NCBI GenBank assembly: GCA_934201655.1
Contig: CAKPXD010000073.1
Coordinates: 1-7,138 of the forward strand
DNA from: an uncultured Streptococcus sp.
Lineage (GTDB): Bacteria > Bacillota > Bacilli > Lactobacillales > Streptococcaceae
DNA: 7,138 nucleotides
Reading direction: 5' to 3'
The notes under the pieces were generated by a model that was not told where the DNA came from, searched no databases, and saw only the letters and a program-made list of their open reading frames with translations. How positions within the stretch are numbered: the stretch's first letter is position 1; each line of letters starts with the position of its first letter. Below, piece by piece: positions 5,773-7,138 of this stretch. Position numbers and translations under genes: made by a program.

Positions 5773-6495
5773 ATGATACGTATCGAAAACCTCAGTGTCT
5801 CCTACAAAGAAACGTTGGCACTAAAGGATATTTCACTAGTGCTCCAAGGACCAACGATTACCGGGATTATTGGTCCAAACGGCGCTGGAAAATCAACCTT
5901 ATTAAAAAGTATGCTGGGCATTATCCCACATGAAGGACATGCTTTTATCGACGATAAAGAAATGAACAAATCTCTTAAGAAAGTTGCCTATGTCGAGCAA
6001 AAAATTCATATCGACTACAACTTTCCTATCAAGGTAAAAGAATGTGTCTCTCTGGGACTCTATCCATCCATTCCACTCTTTCACACTTTAAAAGCAAACC
6101 ACTGGCAAAAGGTGGCTGAAGCACTAGAAATTGTTGGACTTTCTGACTACGCAGATCGTCAGATTAGTCAACTCTCTGGTGGCCAATTCCAGCGTGTCTT
6201 GATTGCCCGTTGTCTAGTTCAAGATGCTGATTATATTCTCTTAGACGAGCCCTTTGTGGGGATTGACTCTGTCAGTGAAGAGATTATCATGAACACGCTG
6301 AGAGATTTGAAAAAATCTGGCAAGACAGTCCTTATCGTCCACCATGACCTCGGCAAGGTTCCCCATTATTTTGACCAGGTACTCCTTCTTAATAAGGAGC
6401 TAATAGCCTTAGGTCCAACAAAGGAGACCTTCACCCAAGCCAATCTCAAACAAGCTTATGGTGACCGACTATTTTTCAATGGAGGTGACCTATGA
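5773..6495 (+). CDS. psaB: Manganese ABC transporter ATP-binding protein PsaB
   Basis: PsaB is the cytoplasmic ATPase that powers manganese import through PsaC, with PsaA as the substrate-binding lipoprotein. At 240 aa it is of normal length for a metal-family (ZnuC/MntB type) ATPase. It shows the Walker A motif GPNGAGKST (34-42), the Q-loop at Gln76, the signature LSGGQ (134-138), Walker B ILLDEP (155-160) with catalytic Glu159, a D-loop around FVGID (161-165) and the H-loop His191 in IVHHDLG. It is the first gene of the operon and follows the manganese-responsive promoter. Its last codons overlap psaC in an ATGA junction. The sequence is highly similar to pneumococcal PsaB as I remember it, with scattered substitutions such as FVGID for FAGID. 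In other streptococci the same gene is called scaC or fimC. Confidence 0.97.
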   Translation: MIRIENLSVSYKETLALKDISLVLQGPTITGIIGPNGAGKSTLLKSMLGIIPHEGHAFIDDKEMNKSLKKVAYVEQKIHIDYNFPIKVKECVSLGLYPSIPLFHTLKANHWQKVAEALEIVGLSDYADRQISQLSGGQFQRVLIARCLVQDADYILLDEPFVGIDSVSEEIIMNTLRDLKKSGKTVLIVHHDLGKVPHYFDQVLLLNKELIALGPTKETFTQANLKQAYGDRLFFNGGDL

Positions 6496-7138
6496 TTGCA
6501 GAATTTATAGATGGATTGCAGAATTTCCACTTTCTCCAAAATGCCTTGATTACAGCTGTTGTGATTGGTATTGTTGCTGGAGCGGTCGGATGCTTTATCA
6601 TTCTCCGTGGGATGTCTCTTATGGGGGATGCTATCTCGCACGCTGTCTTACCTGGTGTAGCTCTTTCTTTTATTTTAGGAATTGACTTCTTTATTGGAGC
6701 TATCATCTTTGGACTGCTTGCCTCTGTCATCATCACCTACATCAAGGGGAACTCTATTATCAAGAGTGACACTGCCATTGGAATTACCTTTTCATCTTTC
6801 TTGGCTCTAGGTATCATCTTGATTAGCGTGGCTAAAAGCTCGACTGACCTCTTCCATATTCTCTTTGGGAATATCTTGGCCGTGCAAGACATAGACATGT
6901 ATATTACTATCGGCATGGGAGCACTCATTCTCTTGATCATAGGGATTTTCTTCAAGCAACTCTTGATTACGTCCTTTGATGAACTCCTAGCCAAGGCTAT
7001 GGGTATGCCTGTTAATTTCTACCACTATCTACTCATGGTACTCTTGACTTTGGTGTCAGTGACTGCCATGCAAAGTGTCGGAACTATCCTTATTGTAGCC
7101 ATGCTGATTACCCCAGCTGCGACAGCTTATCTCTACGC
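6492..7138 (+). CDS. psaC: Manganese ABC transporter permease PsaC (3' end cut by the window)
   Basis: PsaC is the integral membrane channel of the PsaBCA manganese importer, of the ABC-3 metal permease family. The frame is open from ATG 6492 to the last base, giving 215 complete codons; the family length is about 280 aa, so roughly 65 residues lie outside. Hydrophobic segments are visible near 17-38, 51-83, 97-114, 135-154 and 178-209. [12 protein letters not shown] (44-55) carries Asp46 and His50, the residues I recall as metal-coordinating in the pneumococcal PsaBC structure. GDAISH and the FGNILAVQ region are typical of the family. GGAGG (6481-6485) stands 6 nt before the ATG, and the ATGA overlap with the psaB stop indicates coupled translation. 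The codon frame is undisturbed by the 13-bp direct repeat near its start. psaA should follow downstream. Confidence 0.96.
   Translation, partial: MIAEFIDGLQNFHFLQNALITAVVIGIVAGAVGCFIILRGMSLMGDAISHAVLPGVALSFILGIDFFIGAIIFGLLASVIITYIKGNSIIKSDTAIGITFSSFLALGIILISVAKSSTDLFHILFGNILAVQDIDMYITIGMGALILLIIGIFFKQLLITSFDELLAKAMGMPVNFYHYLLMVLLTLVSVTAMQSVGTILIVAMLITPAATAYLY
6494..6526 (+). repeat. 13-bp direct repeat at the 5' end of psaC
   Basis: GATTGCAGAATTT occurs perfectly at 6494-6506 and again at 6514-6526, with a 20-bp offset. The copies are read in different frames (M-IAEF and GLQNF), so the repeat is at the DNA level and not a protein repeat. Slippage between copies would remove or add 20 bp and shift the psaC frame after about five codons. 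Confidence 0.85.

Noticed and set aside
6456..6994. Minus-strand open frames opposite psaB and psaC, and a plus-strand frame starting at 6458
   Set aside because: They are rich in Met, Ile, Lys and Pro, as expected from the complement of a membrane-protein gene; psaC from ATG 6492 explains the region.
1..7138. CRISPR array, insertion sequence, tRNA or rRNA, or phage genes
   Set aside because: No regularly spaced repeats, transposase frames, terminal inverted repeats, cloverleaf sequences or phage-type proteins are visible. All the sequence right of about position 97 is explained by seven ordinary genes and short intergenic regions.

Overview
The window looks like chromosomal DNA from a mitis-group Streptococcus (S. 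mitis, S. oralis, S. pneumoniae or a close relative). The case rests on the pepO–psaB–psaC arrangement, protein sequences that closely resemble what I remember of pneumococcal PepO, PsaB and PsaC, low to moderate GC, strong AGGAGG-type ribosome binding sites and extended -10 (TGnTATAAT) promoters. From memory, PsaB and PsaC differ from pneumococcal TIGR4 at scattered positions, so a sister species is more likely than that strain. No alignment could be run.

Layout. Positions 1-70 hold an unresolved fragment, followed by a hairpin at 71-96. A two-component system lies on the minus strand (110-1754): a Bce-type intramembrane-sensing histidine kinase and an OmpR-family response regulator, with reading frames that overlap by 8 nt. 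Facing away from it is a plus-strand alpha/beta-hydrolase-like protein of the Mbeg1/DUF2974 family (1850-2926), whose start I moved 27 nt downstream of the longest ORF. After a terminator comes a plus-strand metallo-beta-lactamase-fold hydrolase of the glyoxalase II type (3032-3661). It converges on the large M13 metalloendopeptidase pepO (3700-5592, minus), and the two share one perfect bidirectional terminator. Divergent from pepO, the manganese importer operon begins with psaB (ATPase, 5773-6495). It continues with psaC (permease, 6492 to the window end, truncated), whose start codon overlaps the psaB stop.

Function. The right third is a manganese uptake locus. PsaB and PsaC form the ATPase and permease; the lipoprotein PsaA should follow outside the window. 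The promoter carries a PsaR/ScaR-type operator over its -35 box, so transcription should be shut off when manganese is plentiful. PepO is a conserved neighbour of this operon in streptococci and acts as a peptidase and surface adhesin. The left third is probably an antimicrobial-peptide stress sensor that lacks its transporter partner in the visible sequence.

I see no mobile element, CRISPR array, tRNA, rRNA or clear novel system. The most useful second-look items are the 13-bp direct repeat at the start of psaC, the transporter-less Bce-type regulator pair beside a divergent hydrolase, the compact Psa promoter and operator, and the strand-asymmetric hairpin with the unexplained fragment at the left edge.
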